Assembly (NCBI GenBank): GCA_039180675.1 | Contig: JBCDDC010000007.1 | Span: 1-64,000, forward strand | Length of the DNA: 64,000 nucleotides | Reading direction: 5' to 3' | DNA from: Thermohalobaculum sp039180675 | Lineage (GTDB): Bacteria > Pseudomonadota > Alphaproteobacteria > Rhodobacterales > Rhodobacteraceae | Part shown: in pieces, positions 28,889 to 37,426 of the stretch | Layout of the letters: every line of letters starts with the position of its first letter | Numbering within the stretch: position 1 is the first letter of the stretch | Made by a program: the position numbers and the translations under genes | The notes under the pieces: generated by a model | Databases searched by the model: none | What the model was told of the DNA's origin: nothing | What the model saw: only the letters and a program-made list of their open reading frames with translations

Positions 28889-30031
28889 CTAAATCGTGAT
28901 CTCGGCAAGCAGCCGGTTGAGCACGAGGCGGCCTTGCGGCGCCGCCTTCAGGATCTCGTTCTCCCGCAGCAGCAGGCCCTGGTCGACCAGCCGGTCGAGG
29001 CGGGTCTCGTCCAGCCTGCCGCTCCAACGCTGGAAACGGTCCAGATCCGCGCCTTCGCCGAGCCGCATGGCCATGAGGAGGTACTCCGCCGCCCGGTCTT
29101 CAGCCTGCACGCCCTCCAGGGTCGCGGTCCCGTGCCCGGCTTGAGCGACCGATGACAGCCACTGTGCCGGGTCGCGTTCGGTCTCTGTAGCCGTTCTAAC
29201 CCCATCGAGCTCTATGCGCCCATGGGCGCCTGGCCCTGCGCCGACCCATTCTCCAGATCGCCAGTAGAGCAGGTTGTGTCTGCTCTCTGCGCCAGGGCGC
29301 GCATGGTTGGAGATCTCGTAGGCGGGCATTCCGGCTGCTGCGGTCATGGCCTGTGTCAGCTCGTACATATCGGCGGCCAGATCGTCCGACGGCGTATGCA
29401 ATTTGCCCAAAGCGTGCAGGTCGAAGAACCGCGTGCCCTCCTCGATCGTAAGCTGATAGAGCGAGAGATGATCGACCGCCATGTCGAGCGCCTGACCGAG
29501 TTCCGCCTCCCACGCGCTGAGGGTCTGTCCGACCCGCGCGTAGATCAGGTCGAAGCTCACGCGATCGAAGCAGCTTCTTGCAACGTCGAAGGCAGCCGCC
29601 GCCTCGGCCGCTGTGTGGCGGCGGCCGAGTGCCCTGAGGTCGCGATCGTTCAGCGCCTGGACCCCCATGGAGACACGATTGACGCCCGCGCTCGCATAGT
29701 CGCGGAACTTGTCCGCCTCAACGGATGTTGGATTTGCCTCCAGACTAATCTCGGGTGCGGTGGAAAAGGACCAGAGACTGCCAATCGTGTCGATGATCGC
29801 TGACACGGTGTCTGCTGGCATGAGGCTCGGCGTCCCTCCACCGAAAAACACGGTCTCAACCGTCCGCTGACCAGTCAGTTTGCGGAAGTATTTCAGCTCT
29901 GCAAGCAGCGCGTCGCGCCACGCCTCCTGATCGATTGACCGGCTGACATGGCTGTTGAAGTCGCAATAGGGGCATTTGGCGAGGCAGAATGGCCAATGAA
30001 CGTAGACGCCAAAGCCAGTATCAGCGGTCAT
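28889..30031 (-). CDS. hemW: Radical SAM heme chaperone HemW
   Basis: A 380-residue radical SAM protein. The [4Fe-4S] cysteines are Cys16, Cys20 and Cys23 in CLAKCPYCDFNSH, and FFGGGTPSLMP follows. The start VYVHWPFCLAKCPYC and the C-terminal HemN-type domain mark the HemW branch (heme insertion) rather than true coproporphyrinogen oxidase HemN, which has a longer N-terminus and an extra cysteine (CxxxCxxCxC); here the residue after Cys23 is Asp. It overlaps ridA by ATGA. Confidence 0.88.
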   Translation of the reverse strand: MTADTGFGVYVHWPFCLAKCPYCDFNSHVSRSIDQEAWRDALLAELKYFRKLTGQRTVETVFFGGGTPSLMPADTVSAIIDTIGSLWSFSTAPEISLEANPTSVEADKFRDYASAGVNRVSMGVQALNDRDLRALGRRHTAAEAAAAFDVARSCFDRVSFDLIYARVGQTLSAWEAELGQALDMAVDHLSLYQLTIEEGTRFFDLHALGKLHTPSDDLAADMYELTQAMTAAAGMPAYEISNHARPGAESRHNLLYWRSGEWVGAGPGAHGRIELDGVRTATETERDPAQWLSSVAQAGHGTATLEGVQAEDRAAEYLLMAMRLGEGADLDRFQRWSGRLDETRLDRLVDQGLLLRENEILKAAPQGRLVLNRLLAEITI

Positions 30032-30408
30032 CCGCGGAACGCAGTTGCCTCGATCTCGATCTTCATCTCGGGCGCGATGAGATCTCCGATCACAGTCGTA
30101 TTCGCCGGCCGGACGTCGCCGAGGAACTCGCGGACGACCTCGGCCGACGCCTCCCAATGTGCTGCATCAGTCACCGTGCACTGCACGCGAACGATATCTG
30201 CCAGCGAAAACCCAGCCTCGCCCAACGCCTTCTCGATCGTGTTAAAGATATTGCGGGTCTGTTCGGCCGCGCTCTCGGGCATGGTCATGGTTGCATAGTC
30301 GAAACCCGTCGTGCCTGCGCAAAAGCACCAGTCTCCCTGCGCCACTGCGCGGGAATAGGCGAATTTCTCCTCGAAAGGCGATCCGCTCGAGATCAGTCTG
30401 CGGGTCAT
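30028..30408 (-). CDS. RidA-family protein
   Basis: A 126-residue member of the YjgF/YER057c/UK114 family, which hydrolyse reactive enamine/imine intermediates released by PLP enzymes. The core reads AYSRAVAQGDWCFCAGTTG, then AEQTRNIFNTIEKALGEAGFSLADIVRV and the terminal KIEIEATAF. The canonical active-site arginine near the C-terminal half may be represented in VREFLGDVRPANTTV. AGGAGG lies upstream of ATG. It is translationally coupled to hemW and divergent from the FecR-like gene. Confidence 0.85.
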   Translation of the reverse strand: MTRRLISSGSPFEEKFAYSRAVAQGDWCFCAGTTGFDYATMTMPESAAEQTRNIFNTIEKALGEAGFSLADIVRVQCTVTDAAHWEASAEVVREFLGDVRPANTTVIGDLIAPEMKIEIEATAFRG

Positions 30409-30558
30409 CACTGGCCTCCTCAACGACACCCGGGGTCTCGCATCAGAGAGCACCGAACGCAAGCGGCGAGGCGTGCACTAAGCGTCCCAGGCGGGCATCA
30501 GTTTTGCCGATTCCAGGATCACTGGTACAATTTGTAGAAGTTTATTCAGGGGAACTCA

Positions 30559-31257
30559 ATGACCAAGCTAGGCTTTCCTGCTTTTGTCGCGCTGTGCGTA
30601 GCTCTTCAGTCCGCTCCGGCGGCCGCTCAATCCGAGCGTGCTGGCGAAACCGTGAGGGTGCAGCCCGACGTCTATCAACGCCAGGCGCTTCTGCCGTCGA
30701 CGCTCGGCGTAGGCGATGATGTCTATCGCAACGCCAAAGTGATGACTGAGCGCTATGGCAGCACGGAGATCCGATTCGAAGATGACACGCTCTTGACGAT
30801 CGGACCGAGCTCCGAAGTGGTGATCGACGACTATGTCTACTCTCCGTCGAGCGGTGCGGGCGAGATGAGTGTCCGCATGGGGAAGGGTGTTCTCAGGCTA
30901 ATCAGCGGTAGAGTGCCTGCCGAAGGTGTGCGGCTCAGGACGCCTGTGGCGACGATCGGGATTCGTGGCACGAGCTTCTGGATCGACTCAACGGATATCG
31001 TCGAAGTCGATATCTGGGTGGAGGAGGGCACGGTTCTGGCCACACCCGATCAGGGCGATCAGACCTTTGAACTGGTCGCACCGGTCTTCGCGACCTGCAG
31101 CATCTTCCGATGCACGGAAAGGGATGGACCCGCAGTTCCCGGCGCCTTTCCTTCAGCTCCGACCAGCCCTTTCTCGGTCGATACGGTGGAAGACGGCCGC
31201 GATGATCCCGGAGGAACCGACTCAGAATCTAGTGAGGGTGAAAACAGCGGCTTCTGA
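30559..31257 (+). CDS. Secreted FecR-domain protein
   Basis: A 232-residue exported protein with signal peptide ending AAAQ (about residue 24). Residues about 50-155 form a FecR-type beta domain with GSTEIRFEDDTLLTIGPSSEVVIDDYVY and TPVATIGIRGTSFWI. The C-terminal 50 residues are acidic and Ser/Gly rich, ending ENSGF. It lacks the membrane helix and N-terminal cytoplasmic part of FecR sigma regulators, so it is a periplasmic or surface FecR-domain protein, not an anti-sigma factor. No sigma or TonB-receptor gene is nearby. It ends 4 bases before the convergent rdgB. Confidence 0.75.
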   Translation: MTKLGFPAFVALCVALQSAPAAAQSERAGETVRVQPDVYQRQALLPSTLGVGDDVYRNAKVMTERYGSTEIRFEDDTLLTIGPSSEVVIDDYVYSPSSGAGEMSVRMGKGVLRLISGRVPAEGVRLRTPVATIGIRGTSFWIDSTDIVEVDIWVEEGTVLATPDQGDQTFELVAPVFATCSIFRCTERDGPAVPGAFPSAPTSPFSVDTVEDGRDDPGGTDSESSEGENSGF

Positions 31258-31261
31258 GATA

Positions 31262-31876
31262 TCAACCTTTGAAGCACGCGGTCACGAGCATTTCGAAGGC
31301 GCGCGCTCTGTGGCTCATGACATTCTTGTTGTCGTCGCGCATCTCGCCGAAGGTCTGATTTGAGCCTTCGGGCAGGAAAATGGGATCGTAGCCAAAGCCG
31401 TTTGGCCCGCGCGGGGGCCAGACAATCTGGCCTTCGGTCTGGCCGAGAAAGACCTCGTCGTGACCATCAGGCCAAGCCAGCGAGAGACAGGCATTGAACC
31501 GCGCGGTAAAGGGCGGCTTCGCGCCCGAGGCCTGGATCTCGCGCCACGCCCGCTCCATTGCCATAAGGAAGTCCCGCCCGGCCGGGGTCTCGGCCCAATC
31601 GGCGGTGTGGACACCCGGTTGCCCATGCAGAGCATCGATCTCCAGCCCGCTGTCATCGGCGAGCGCGGGAAGACCGGAGGCCTGCGCAGCGGCGTGGGAC
31701 TTGATGCCCGCGTTCCCAGCGAAGGTAGTCTCGGTCTCCGCGGGTTCATTCAGGCCAAGATCGGCGGCTGACAGGATCTCGATGCCGTATGGGTCCAGAA
31801 GGATCCGTATCTCCTTCAGCTTGCCTTTGTTGTGGGTGGCGACAACGAGCTTGCCACCCTCGAAGGCACGGCTCAT
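31262..31876 (-). CDS. rdgB: Non-canonical purine NTP pyrophosphatase (RdgB/HAM1)
   Basis: A 204-residue enzyme that hydrolyses ITP, dITP and XTP to monophosphates and so keeps deaminated purines out of DNA and RNA. Signatures are LVVATHNKGKLKEI at the N-terminus, LADDSGLEIDALHG (catalytic Asp region) and GFGYDPIFLP. The length is normal. It overlaps rph by ATGA, a pairing also common in other proteobacteria. Confidence 0.93.
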   Translation of the reverse strand: MSRAFEGGKLVVATHNKGKLKEIRILLDPYGIEILSAADLGLNEPAETETTFAGNAGIKSHAAAQASGLPALADDSGLEIDALHGQPGVHTADWAETPAGRDFLMAMERAWREIQASGAKPPFTARFNACLSLAWPDGHDEVFLGQTEGQIVWPPRGPNGFGYDPIFLPEGSNQTFGEMRDDNKNVMSHRARAFEMLVTACFKG

Positions 31877-32583
31877 CCGAGGGCCGCCCTTTGCGCCTCG
31901 ACCAGTTCGGCGCAGCCCTTCTGCGCCAGGCGTAGCATTTCGAGAAATTCTTCTTCCGAGAAGACCGCGCCTTCGGCGGACCCCTGCAGTTCCACCAGCC
32001 CGCCGGAGCCGGTGATCACGAAATTCGCGTCGGTTCCGGCCTCGGAGTCCTCGGCATAGTCGAGATCCAGCACGACCTTCCCGTTATGGATGCCGCAGGA
32101 TATGGCTGCGATGTGCTGGGTGATCGGGTTCTCGGAGCAATCGCGCTTGTCGACGAGGGTCTGGGCCGCGAGCCAGAGAGCGACCCACCCGCCGGTGATG
32201 GCGGCCGTCCGCGTGCCGCCATCGGCCTGGAGGACATCACAGTCGACCTGGATCTGGCGCTCGCCCATGATCACCCGATCCGTTCCAGCGCGGAGCGACC
32301 GACCGATGAGCCGCTGGATCTCTTGCGTTCTGCCCGATTGCCCGGCCTTCGCCTCGCGGCGGTTGCGGGTGTTGGTCGCGCGCGGCAGCATGCCGTATTC
32401 CGCCGTAACCCAGCCAAGCCCGCCATTGCGGAGAAATGGCGGCACCTTCTCGTCTATCGACGCGGTGCAGAGCACCACCGTCTCGCCTGCGCGGATCAGC
32501 ACCGATCCCTCCGCGTGCTTGGTGTAGCCGGTTTCGATGGTGACAGGTCTCAGCTGGTCTGGCTGGCGGCCGGAGGGGCGCAT
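31873..32583 (-). CDS. rph: Ribonuclease PH
   Basis: A 236-residue phosphorolytic 3'-5' exoribonuclease that trims tRNA precursors. It begins MRPSGRQPDQLRPV with AAGGAGA upstream, which rules out the longer frame. Core motifs are GWVTAEYGMLPRATNTRN and the DCDVLQADGGTRTAAITG phosphate/active-site segment. Overlaps rdgB by four bases. A VOC-family gene ends about 120 bases upstream. Confidence 0.95.
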   Translation of the reverse strand: MRPSGRQPDQLRPVTIETGYTKHAEGSVLIRAGETVVLCTASIDEKVPPFLRNGGLGWVTAEYGMLPRATNTRNRREAKAGQSGRTQEIQRLIGRSLRAGTDRVIMGERQIQVDCDVLQADGGTRTAAITGGWVALWLAAQTLVDKRDCSENPITQHIAAISCGIHNGKVVLDLDYAEDSEAGTDANFVITGSGGLVELQGSAEGAVFSEEEFLEMLRLAQKGCAELVEAQRAALG

Positions 32584-32704
32584 GGAGATCTCCTTCGCTG
32601 TGCAGTCCGGGCCATACAGGAGCGTTGCGACGCCCGCCATACCGATTTCGCAACTTCCAGTTGGTAAAATCGCGTTGCGGTTTCTGAGACGCTAGCGGTC
32701 CGGA

Positions 32705-33580
32705 TCAGAGCATCTCGTTGACCTCGATCAGGTTCATCGCCGGATCGAAGCAGTAGAGGTGGCGCATGCCGGGGATCGCGAATTCACCGGTCAGGGAAAA
32801 CGGGACATCCAGTTCCTCAAGCGTTGCGATGACCCGCGCCAGATCGGGCACCTGATAGGCGATATGGCCGCCGATGGAGGGATTATGAATTAGGCCGTTC
32901 TTCTGGGCGAACAGCGGGTCCGGCTTGATGATGTGGAGTCCGGTGTTGGCGCCTTGGCTCATCGTGTCCGAGGGCATCAGCGTCAGTTCGGCCGGATCTG
33001 CGCTGACTGCGCCTCGATTCGCCGGAAAGGTCCAAGCCGCTTCCTCCATGGCGAGGACATCCATGTAGAATTCCGCAGTCTCGCGGACATCAATCGCTGC
33101 GATATTGACGTGGTGGATGCTCCAAGGCGCTGCGGAGAGTTCGGCACGGTCTGCGGTAAGGCAGGCATTGGCCTCCACAAGGTTCATCGCTGGGTCGAAG
33201 AAATAGACCTGCCGGATGTTCGGGATCGCATATTCCCCGGTCAGCGTGTGGGGAACACCGCGTGCTTCGAGCCTCGCGATCACTTGGTCGAGATCGGCGA
33301 CATGGTAGGCCACGTGGCCCCCGATGGTCGGGTTGTGGTGAAACCTGCGCGAAATCGAGAAACCTGGATCCGGCTTCACGACATGAATGCCCGGGTTCGC
33401 GACCAGCGCCCGGGTGGGACACGGCAGGAGCCTCAGTTTCTCGGGATCCTGTATCACGACGTCCAGCCGGTCAGGGAACACCCATGGCACTTCTTCCACG
33501 CCCAGGACGCGTTCATAGAAGTTTGACGAGTCTCGTGTGTCGTGGGCCGGAATGTTCACGTGGTGAATGAACCATGTCAT
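32705..33580 (-). CDS. VOC-family protein with two glyoxalase-like domains
   Basis: A 291-residue protein made of an internal duplication. Each half starts with a WxIHHVNI strand (residues 3 and about 141), contains HNPxIGGHxAYxVxDL, and ends with a strand pattern FDPAMNLxEVN. This is the vicinal oxygen chelate fold, two modules forming one metal site in extradiol dioxygenases or glyoxalases. The repeated His and the terminal Glu are plausible ligands. The substrate is unknown. It is close to but divergent from hrcA. Confidence 0.8.
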   Translation of the reverse strand: MTWFIHHVNIPAHDTRDSSNFYERVLGVEEVPWVFPDRLDVVIQDPEKLRLLPCPTRALVANPGIHVVKPDPGFSISRRFHHNPTIGGHVAYHVADLDQVIARLEARGVPHTLTGEYAIPNIRQVYFFDPAMNLVEANACLTADRAELSAAPWSIHHVNIAAIDVRETAEFYMDVLAMEEAAWTFPANRGAVSADPAELTLMPSDTMSQGANTGLHIIKPDPLFAQKNGLIHNPSIGGHIAYQVPDLARVIATLEELDVPFSLTGEFAIPGMRHLYCFDPAMNLIEVNEML

Positions 33581-33679
33581 TGCGTCGCTCCGCTTGCTCT
33601 GGGCAAGTTTAACCCCCACGTGATTGACGCGAAAACCCCGATTGCCTAATCGGATCCGACACAGCCGACGGAGCATGGA

Positions 33680-34750
33680 ATGGCCGAGGCGACCCCGAGC
33701 CTCTCAGACCTGAACGACCGCAGCCGGGCGATCTTTCGCCAACTGGTCGAGACCTATCTCGAGACCGGGGAGCCGGTCGGCTCGCGCACGCTCAGCCGGG
33801 TGCTGGAGCAGGGGCTCTCGGCCGCGACCATCCGCAATGTGATGCAGGATCTGGAATTGCTCGGTCTGCTCGACAGCCCGCACGTCTCGGCTGGGCGCGT
33901 GCCGACTCAGATGGGGTTGCGCCTCTTCATCGACGGCGTGCTTGAGATCGGCGATATCGACGCGGGCGAGCGGGCGACGATCGAGCGCTCCCTGACCCAC
34001 CACGATGCCTCGCTGGGCGAGGTTCTCGATCAGGCGGGTGCGATGCTTTCGGGCCTCTCGCACTGCGCGAGCCTGGTCTTCGCGCCGAAGCAAAACGCGC
34101 GGATCCGGCATCTGGAGTTTCTGCCAATCTCGGGCGAGCAGGTCCTCGCCATCCTGGTCACGGAAGACGGCCATGTGGAGAACCGCATCTTTCCCGCACC
34201 CCCGGGCCTGACCCCCTCGGCGATGCAGGAGGCGGCGAATTTCCTGAATGCGCAGATGCGCGGGCGGGCGATCGAGGACGCGCGGGAGCTGGTGGAGAGC
34301 CAGATCGCGGCGCGGCGCAGCGAACTTGACGCCCTGGCGGCGAGCCTGGTCGAACGCGGCATCGCGCTCTGGGACGAAAATGCCGGTCACGGGGCGGAGC
34401 GTTTGATCGTGCGCGGGCGCGCCAACCTGCTCGACGATGCTCAGGATGCGATCGATCTCGACCGGATGCGTCAGCTCTTCGACGATCTTGAAAAAAAACG
34501 CGATTTGGCCCATTTGCTCGATCTGGCCGAAACGGGACAAGGCGTGCGTGTGTTCATCGGCTCGGAGAACAAGCTCTTTTCGCTGAGTGGTTCGTCGTTG
34601 GTGATTTCGCCCTACAAGGACCAGAACCAGCGGACCATCGGGGCGATTGGGGTGATCGGGCCGACGCGACTGAATTATGGGCGCATCGTTCCGATCGTGG
34701 ATTACACGGCCCGGCTTGTCGGCCAGTTGGTCTCTACCCGGGGCGGCTGA
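33680..34750 (+). CDS. hrcA: Heat-inducible transcriptional repressor HrcA
   Basis: A 356-residue repressor. The N-terminal winged helix is LNDRSRAIFRQLVETYLETGEPVGSRTLSR (about 9-38), followed by the GLLDSPHVSAGRVPTQMGLRLFID segment, a GAF-like dimerisation core, and a C-terminal IGVIGPTRLNYGRIVPIVDY. HrcA binds CIRCE operators, usually before groESL. No CIRCE (TTAGCACTC-N9-GAGTGCTAA) is visible before hrcA, grpE or dnaK. A run of eight A in the coding sequence (34491-34498) encodes EKK and keeps frame. grpE follows by 37 bases. Confidence 0.95.
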   Translation: MAEATPSLSDLNDRSRAIFRQLVETYLETGEPVGSRTLSRVLEQGLSAATIRNVMQDLELLGLLDSPHVSAGRVPTQMGLRLFIDGVLEIGDIDAGERATIERSLTHHDASLGEVLDQAGAMLSGLSHCASLVFAPKQNARIRHLEFLPISGEQVLAILVTEDGHVENRIFPAPPGLTPSAMQEAANFLNAQMRGRAIEDARELVESQIAARRSELDALAASLVERGIALWDENAGHGAERLIVRGRANLLDDAQDAIDLDRMRQLFDDLEKKRDLAHLLDLAETGQGVRVFIGSENKLFSLSGSSLVISPYKDQNQRTIGAIGVIGPTRLNYGRIVPIVDYTARLVGQLVSTRGG

Positions 34751-34787
34751 GGCGGGCCAGAGAATATCGATAATCGAAAGGCAGTTC

Positions 34788-35504
34788 ATGTCCGGCGAAA
34801 AGACAACGAAACAAGTCTCCGAAGACGAGGTGACCGAGACCCCGGAGGAAAGCTCCGAAGGCGCAGCGCCAGAGGCGAAGGTTGCCGGGAACGACAAGAC
34901 GCCATCTGTAGAGGATCTTGTGCCGGGGCTTGAGGACGCGATCCAGCAGGAGCATTCGCTCGAGGAACGCCTCGCCGCTGCGACCGCCGAACTGACGGCG
35001 GAGCGTGACGAGTACAAGGACCGGATGATGCGCGCGCTGGCGGAGGCGGAGAACGTGCGCCGCCGGGCGGAACGTGATCAGCGCGATGCGCAGACCTATG
35101 GCGGGACACGGCTCGCCCGCGATCTGCTCACCGTCTACGATAATCTCGCCCGTGCGCTCGATGCTGCCGATGATAGTCTTCGCGAAAGCCATGCGAGCTT
35201 TCTCGAGGGGGTCGAACTCACCCAGCGCGAATTGGTCAATGCCTTTGCCAAGCACAAGATCGAAGCCGTGGTTCCGGAGCCCGGGGACAAATTCGACCCC
35301 AACCGGCATCAGGCGATGTTCGAGGCGCCGCTGCCAGGTGCCGAGAACGGATCGATCATCGAGGTGATGCAGGCGGGGTTCGTAATTGCCGACCGCCTAC
35401 TGCGCCCCGCGCTCGTTGGTGTGGCGAAGGCCGCGCAAGAGCCGGCGGAAGAAGCGCCTGCGGACGCTGTTGACGACGGGAACGAGCCGCCGGCTGAGAG
35501 CTGA
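34788..35504 (+). CDS. grpE: Nucleotide exchange factor GrpE
   Basis: A 238-residue cochaperone that speeds ADP release from DnaK. An acidic disordered N-terminus (1-60) is followed by the long coiled coil with RMMRALAEAENVRRRAERDQ, and the C-terminal beta part DKFDPNRHQAMFEAP and VMQAGFVIADRLLRPALVGVAK, the family signature. It forms an operon with hrcA. An in-frame upstream extension would overlap hrcA and is not protein-like. Confidence 0.95.
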   Translation: MSGEKTTKQVSEDEVTETPEESSEGAAPEAKVAGNDKTPSVEDLVPGLEDAIQQEHSLEERLAAATAELTAERDEYKDRMMRALAEAENVRRRAERDQRDAQTYGGTRLARDLLTVYDNLARALDAADDSLRESHASFLEGVELTQRELVNAFAKHKIEAVVPEPGDKFDPNRHQAMFEAPLPGAENGSIIEVMQAGFVIADRLLRPALVGVAKAAQEPAEEAPADAVDDGNEPPAES

Positions 35505-35560
35505 CGGCCCGAATCGACCGCCGTGATAGTCTCTCCTGCAAGTCTTTCAGGGAGGCTCGC

Positions 35561-35947
35561 ATGACAACGAAGCACGGCGATATCCACTGGTCAGAGCTTG
35601 TGACCCGCGACACAGCCGGTGCGCGGGCCTATTTCGAGAGCATAGCGGGCTGGAGCGTGGAAGAAGTTCCTATGGGGGACGGCCAGCGCCCCTATCTCGT
35701 CTGCTCCGCCAATGGCCACCCGGTCGCCGGTATCATGGAAATGGGCGGGCCGGACCTCGAAGGGATGGCGCCGGCGTGGATCACCTACATTCATGTCGAT
35801 GATGTCGACGCGGCTTGCGCGAAGACCAGCGAGTTGGGCGGTAAGGTGATCAGCGAGCCGTTCGACGTACCGATGGCCGGACGGATTGCAACTGTCGTCG
35901 ATCCGACGGGGGCGATGGTCGGTCTGATCACACCTAACCAGGGCTGA
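35561..35947 (+). CDS. VOC-family (glyoxalase-like) protein
   Basis: A 128-residue single-domain VOC protein: GDIHWSELVTRDTAGARAYFESIAGWSVEEV, then the second beta-alpha-beta unit with WITYIHVDDVDAACAKTSELGG and a terminal VDPTGAMVGLI. His and Glu positions suit a metal site. The substrate is unknown. GGGAGG lies before ATG. A second VOC gene follows four bases later. Confidence 0.8.
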   Translation: MTTKHGDIHWSELVTRDTAGARAYFESIAGWSVEEVPMGDGQRPYLVCSANGHPVAGIMEMGGPDLEGMAPAWITYIHVDDVDAACAKTSELGGKVISEPFDVPMAGRIATVVDPTGAMVGLITPNQG

Positions 35948-35951
35948 TCGG

Positions 35952-36341
35952 ATGGCAGGATTGCGTTCCATGGCCGTCCTGCCCAGCAGCAGCGTGGCTG
36001 CGAGCGTCGCCTTTTTCCGAGATCAACTCGGGTTCGAGGTTGGGGGCGAATGGCCGGACCCCGAGGACCCGGATTTCGCGATCTTGCAACTTGGAGCGGT
36101 CACCATCGCCATCGATGGGCATGGCGGCGGCGTTGGGGCGCGGTCCGGCTGGGCGGCTTACATCTATGTCTCGGACATCGACGCCTACCACGCGCAACTC
36201 GTCGAGCGCGGTGTTGAGGTCGAGCGCCCGCCCGAGGATGCGTTCTACGGTTGCCGTGACATGGATCTGCGCGATCCCGATGGAAACCTTCTCGGCTTCG
36301 GGCAGGATCTCAACCCTGGACCCGACGGGCCCGGGCTCTAG
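35952..36341 (+). CDS. Bleomycin-resistance/VOC-like protein
   Basis: A 129-residue protein of the glyoxalase/bleomycin-resistance fold: VLPSSSVAASVAFFRDQLGFEVGGEW, then WAAYIYVSDIDAYHAQLVERG and the terminal MDLRDPDGNLLGFGQDL. Members bind small ligands or act as antibiotic-binding proteins; no function is assigned. It is coupled to the preceding VOC gene and overlaps the convergent DUF1761 gene by four bases. Confidence 0.78.
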   Translation: MAGLRSMAVLPSSSVAASVAFFRDQLGFEVGGEWPDPEDPDFAILQLGAVTIAIDGHGGGVGARSGWAAYIYVSDIDAYHAQLVERGVEVERPPEDAFYGCRDMDLRDPDGNLLGFGQDLNPGPDGPGL

Positions 36342-36727
36342 AGGAATAAACCAAGAACCGTTCCGATCGAGCTGGATGCGAGCACCACATGCCCCGCGTC
36401 GATCCACCAAAGCGCTTTGGGCCGCCCGGCGAATGCGTAGTTGGTGAGAATCCAAGGCGCTATTATCAAGAGACCTACGCCCAGCCCGGTCGTGAGACCG
36501 GCGCCAAACCCCGCAACGCCCGCGGTGACGAAGACGTGGCGCATCACCGCCGCTGTCACCAGGCTCGCCAGAAACGCGATGATGAAGGGGAGCGGAGACT
36601 TGTCGGCCTCGATATCTTCCTTTGTCCGGCCTGTCGCCTCCATCCACCTCGCGCCGTTGATCATGTACCACACAGCGCCCGACGCAAAGCCTGCCACTGC
36701 GGCCAAGACAATTGCCAGAATGTCCAT
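36338..36727 (-). CDS. DUF1761 membrane protein
   Basis: A 129-residue membrane protein with four hydrophobic segments and the DUF1761 pattern: GAVWYMINGARWMEATG at the N-terminus and PWILTNYAFAGRPKALWWIDAGHVVL towards the end. The function is unknown. GGAGGG before ATG supports the start. alkB ends 28 bases upstream on the same strand. Confidence 0.82.
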   Translation of the reverse strand: MDILAIVLAAVAGFASGAVWYMINGARWMEATGRTKEDIEADKSPLPFIIAFLASLVTAAVMRHVFVTAGVAGFGAGLTTGLGVGLLIIAPWILTNYAFAGRPKALWWIDAGHVVLASSSIGTVLGLFL

Positions 36728-36755
36728 CTGCGATCCCTCCAGTTTTCGGACGAGC

Positions 36756-37388
36756 TTACTTGATCAGCCGGTGATCGACCACGCGCAGGGTCAGATTGAT
36801 CCGCCCGCGATTGGTTAGGGGGTTCGGCGAGCCGTCTGCAATTATCCTGTCGATCCCATGGAATGCGAGGCGCGCTTCTCCTCCCATGACGACGATATCG
36901 CCAGAGTTGAGGATCACGCTCTCGGTCTTGCCGCCGCGCTCCGTGCCGCCGACTCGGAACCGCGCGGGGTCACCGAGCGAGATCGAAACCACCGGGGCGT
37001 CGAACAGCCCTTCGTTCTTGTCCTGATGCAGGCCCATGCGCGCGGTCGCATCATACCAGTTCAAGAGACAGCAATCTGGCTCTGCTTCCCAGCCGGAGAC
37101 CTCGCGCCAGACCGAAAGGATCTGGCCCGGGATACTTGGCCAGGGCCTGTCGGTCTCTGGGTGGCGCGCAGCATACTGGTACCGGCCACGCTTGATCACC
37201 CATCCGGCCCGTCCGGCCGATGTCATCCGAACCGACATGGGCTTTCCCCAGCCGGTCATGGGGCGGACCAGAGGCGCGGCGCGGATTATCTCACGGCATT
37301 CCTCGACAATGGCTGCCTGCCGGTCGCGATCGAGATATGCCGGTAAGATCCGGAAGCCCCGGATGATGATCTCTTTTCCGTACGCCAC
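36756..37388 (-). CDS. alkB: AlkB-type alpha-ketoglutarate-dependent DNA/RNA dealkylase
   Basis: A roughly 210-residue Fe(II)/2-oxoglutarate dioxygenase that repairs 1-methyladenine and 3-methylcytosine. Metal ligands are the HQD triad (His121, Asp123) and His177 in LAFHGID; the oxoglutarate arginines lie in NRGRINLTLR, matching RxNxTxR. NWYDATARMGLHQDKNE is the family core. No in-frame ATG exists before the fold; the GTG is chosen because GGTGG lies 8 bases before it. A GTG at 37400 and a TTG at 37448 are alternatives. It is divergent from the SGNH hydrolase gene. Confidence 0.87.
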   Translation of the reverse strand: MAYGKEIIIRGFRILPAYLDRDRQAAIVEECREIIRAAPLVRPMTGWGKPMSVRMTSAGRAGWVIKRGRYQYAARHPETDRPWPSIPGQILSVWREVSGWEAEPDCCLLNWYDATARMGLHQDKNEGLFDAPVVSISLGDPARFRVGGTERGGKTESVILNSGDIVVMGGEARLAFHGIDRIIADGSPNPLTNRGRINLTLRVVDHRLIK

Positions 37389-37426
37389 CGCTTGATCCAC
37401 CGGTTCGAAGAGGGGACAAGGGTCGC

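Noticed and set aside
33593..33618. CTTGCT-N14-CCCCCA as an enteric-type RpoH promoter for hrcA
   Set aside because: It does not fit the alphaproteobacterial form seen before dnaK and could be chance in this sequence.
34491..34498. Run of eight A in hrcA as a programmed frameshift or disruption
   Set aside because: The frame is intact on both sides and the C-terminal HrcA signature follows; likely ordinary Lys codons.
33704..35017. 437-codon minus-strand open frame across hrcA and grpE
   Set aside because: Antisense to two certain genes, and its translation has no recognisable domain.
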